Source: CAZCWX01 sp964502465
Lineage (GTDB): Bacteria > Desulfobacterota > Binatia > Bin18
Length of the DNA: 7,047 nucleotides
Reading direction: 5' to 3'
Assembly: GCA_964502465.1 (NCBI GenBank)
Contig: CAZCWX010000112.1
Span: 1-7,047 of the forward strand
Shown here one piece after another: positions 6,089 through 7,047 of this stretch (position 1 is its first letter; each line of letters opens with the position of its first letter). The translations under genes were made by a program, and so were the position numbers. Below the pieces are notes generated by a model. The model was not told where the DNA came from. It searched no databases and saw nothing but the letters and a program-made list of their open reading frames with translations.

Positions 6089-7047
6089 TTGGCATCGGCT
6101 ATCGGAAAGAAAACCCGGCAGTCGTTGTTACCGTTGACACTGACTGTCCTCACCCTTCTTCTCAGCAGCGGCTGTATGGTGGGACCGAACTATGTACGGC
6201 CTCACGCACCGACCGCAGCGAACTGGATCGAAGCGAGTGATCCGCGCGTCAAGACCGGGCCGCAGAACTACGGTCAATGGTGGAACGCCTTCAACGATCC
6301 TGTACTCAATACCCTCATAGAGACAGCGTACCGGCAGAACCTGACACTACGTGCTGCAGGTGTCCGGGTGGTCGAAGCCCAGGCTCGACGAGGCATCAGC
6401 ATCGGCGATCTCTTTCCCCAGTTCCAAGAGCTACGGTCCTCCTATACGCGGAACGAACTCAGTGCGAACGCCGCCAACCGTGCTTTCCTTGATAAGTATT
6501 TCAATAACTTTCAGTATGGATTTGATGCGGCTTGGGAGCTCGATGTCTGGGGACGGTTCCGCCGAGCGATCGAGGCTGCTGACGCAGACCTGCTTGCCTC
6601 GGTCGCCAATTATGACGATGTATTAGTGAGCCTCGTGGCCGAAGTGGCGGCAACCTACGTCCAAATCCGGGTTTTGGAGGAACGCCTTATCCTTGCCTGG
6701 GAGAATGTCCGCGTGCAACAGCAGAGTCTGGACATTGCTACCGTACGATTCGAGGCGGGTGGCACAACCGAGCTCGATGTGCAGCAGGCCACCACCCTCT
6801 TGCGCGATACCGAAGCCACTATTCCGCAACGCCAGATCGAGCTGCGCCAAGCGCAGGACTCCCTGAGTGTGCTGCTGGGTATGCCACCCCAGGATCTCAC
6901 TCAATTACTTGGGGGCTCGGGACGGATTCCCGAGCCCCCCCACACAGTGACCCTTGACCTCCCTATTGAATTACTGCGCCGCCGCCCGGATATTCGTCGT
7001 GCGGAACGCGAGGTCGCGGCACAAAGTGCTCGCATTGGGGTAGCACT
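6089..7047 (+). CDS. RND efflux outer membrane factor lipoprotein, NodT/OprM family (3' end cut by window)
   Basis: This is the outer-membrane channel subunit of the pump, a TolC-like trimer with periplasmic coiled coils. About 319 codons are present, and family members are about 470-500 residues. From TTG 6089 the product begins with a basic stretch (GKKTR), then LLPLTLTVLTLLLSSGC, with Cys29 as the lipid site, followed by the family signature CMVGPNYVRP. Further family landmarks are QWWNAFNDPVLNTLIETAY, WELDVWGRFRRAIEAADADL, the coiled-coil region with RFEAGGTTELDVQQA, LLGMPP, and the second-repeat opening LRRRPDIRRAEREVAA. I chose TTG 6089 because GAGAGGA lies 8 bases upstream and the signal peptide then has normal length. 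The alternative is ATG 6002 in the same frame, 7 bases after the pump stop. It would add 29 residues, partly encoded by the hairpin, and has no clear ribosome binding site. The lipobox has Ser at -3, which is unusual. Identity is firm; the start is moderately sure. Confidence 0.92.
   Translation, partial: MASAIGKKTRQSLLPLTLTVLTLLLSSGCMVGPNYVRPHAPTAANWIEASDPRVKTGPQNYGQWWNAFNDPVLNTLIETAYRQNLTLRAAGVRVVEAQARRGISIGDLFPQFQELRSSYTRNELSANAANRAFLDKYFNNFQYGFDAAWELDVWGRFRRAIEAADADLLASVANYDDVLVSLVAEVAATYVQIRVLEERLILAWENVRVQQQSLDIATVRFEAGGTTELDVQQATTLLRDTEATIPQRQIELRQAQDSLSVLLGMPPQDLTQLLGGSGRIPEPPHTVTLDLPIELLRRRPDIRRAEREVAAQSARIGVA
6911..6939 (+). other. Perfect 12-bp GC-rich inverted repeat inside the outer membrane factor gene
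   Basis: GGGGGCTCGGGA at 6911-6922 is exactly complementary to TCCCGAGCCCCC at 6928-6939, with a 5-base loop CGGAT. It encodes the linker LGGSGRIPEPP, between the first and second OEP repeats, where sequence is loosely constrained. No T run follows. It may be a palindromic element accommodated in a tolerant linker, an mRNA pause or processing site, or chance in Gly/Pro-rich codons. Confidence 0.6.

Noticed and set aside
6176..6178. ATG as the start of the outer membrane factor
   Set aside because: It encodes the Met directly after the lipobox Cys in CMVGPNY; starting here would remove the signal peptide and lipid site that are clearly encoded upstream.

Overview
The window looks like chromosomal DNA of a Gram-negative bacterium. 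It has mid-range G+C by eye and encodes lipoprotein signal peptides, a periplasmic adaptor, an inner-membrane RND pump and an outer-membrane channel. The proteins look proteobacterial or from a related diderm phylum, but I cannot name a genus from sequence alone. All supported genes are on the + strand. I found no tRNA, rRNA, CRISPR array or intact insertion sequence.

Left edge (1-763). This looks like a rearrangement scar. The tail of an unrecognised reading frame (1-135) stops 6 bases before a 114-codon piece that is clearly the C-terminal end of a glycogen/alpha-glucan phosphorylase (142-486). The rest of that roughly 800-residue enzyme, including its PLP-lysine region, is absent. After it come a doubtful 32-codon ORF (531-629), a stretch with nothing I can support (630-723), and a very AT-rich promoter/operator (about 724-763).

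Efflux operon (764 to the right edge). The order is tetR-type repressor, periplasmic adaptor (MFP), HAE1-type RND pump, NodT-type outer membrane factor (cut by the window end). The repressor and adaptor are 3 bases apart, and no other promoter is obvious, so all four are probably one transcript. An 18-bp near-perfect palindrome lies just upstream of a perfect TATAAT box, which itself ends only 7 bases before the repressor ATG. This suggests autorepression of the operon and a leaderless or nearly leaderless repressor message. The three structural proteins would form a tripartite pump exporting toxic compounds or antibiotics from the inner membrane and periplasm to the outside, driven by the proton gradient. 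The substrate cannot be read from the sequence.

The main oddity is that the adaptor is split by a -1 frame change at a run of eight C. Nine C would restore an ordinary 404-residue lipoprotein adaptor. This could be a sequencing error, a decayed gene, a phase-variable switch or a recoding site. Three RNA-structure candidates also stand out: an imperfect stem-loop in the 129-base adaptor-pump gap, a 12-bp hairpin covering the likely ribosome binding site of the outer membrane factor, and a perfect 12-bp GC-rich hairpin inside the outer membrane factor gene. The system is a known type; the unusual part is its possible control.
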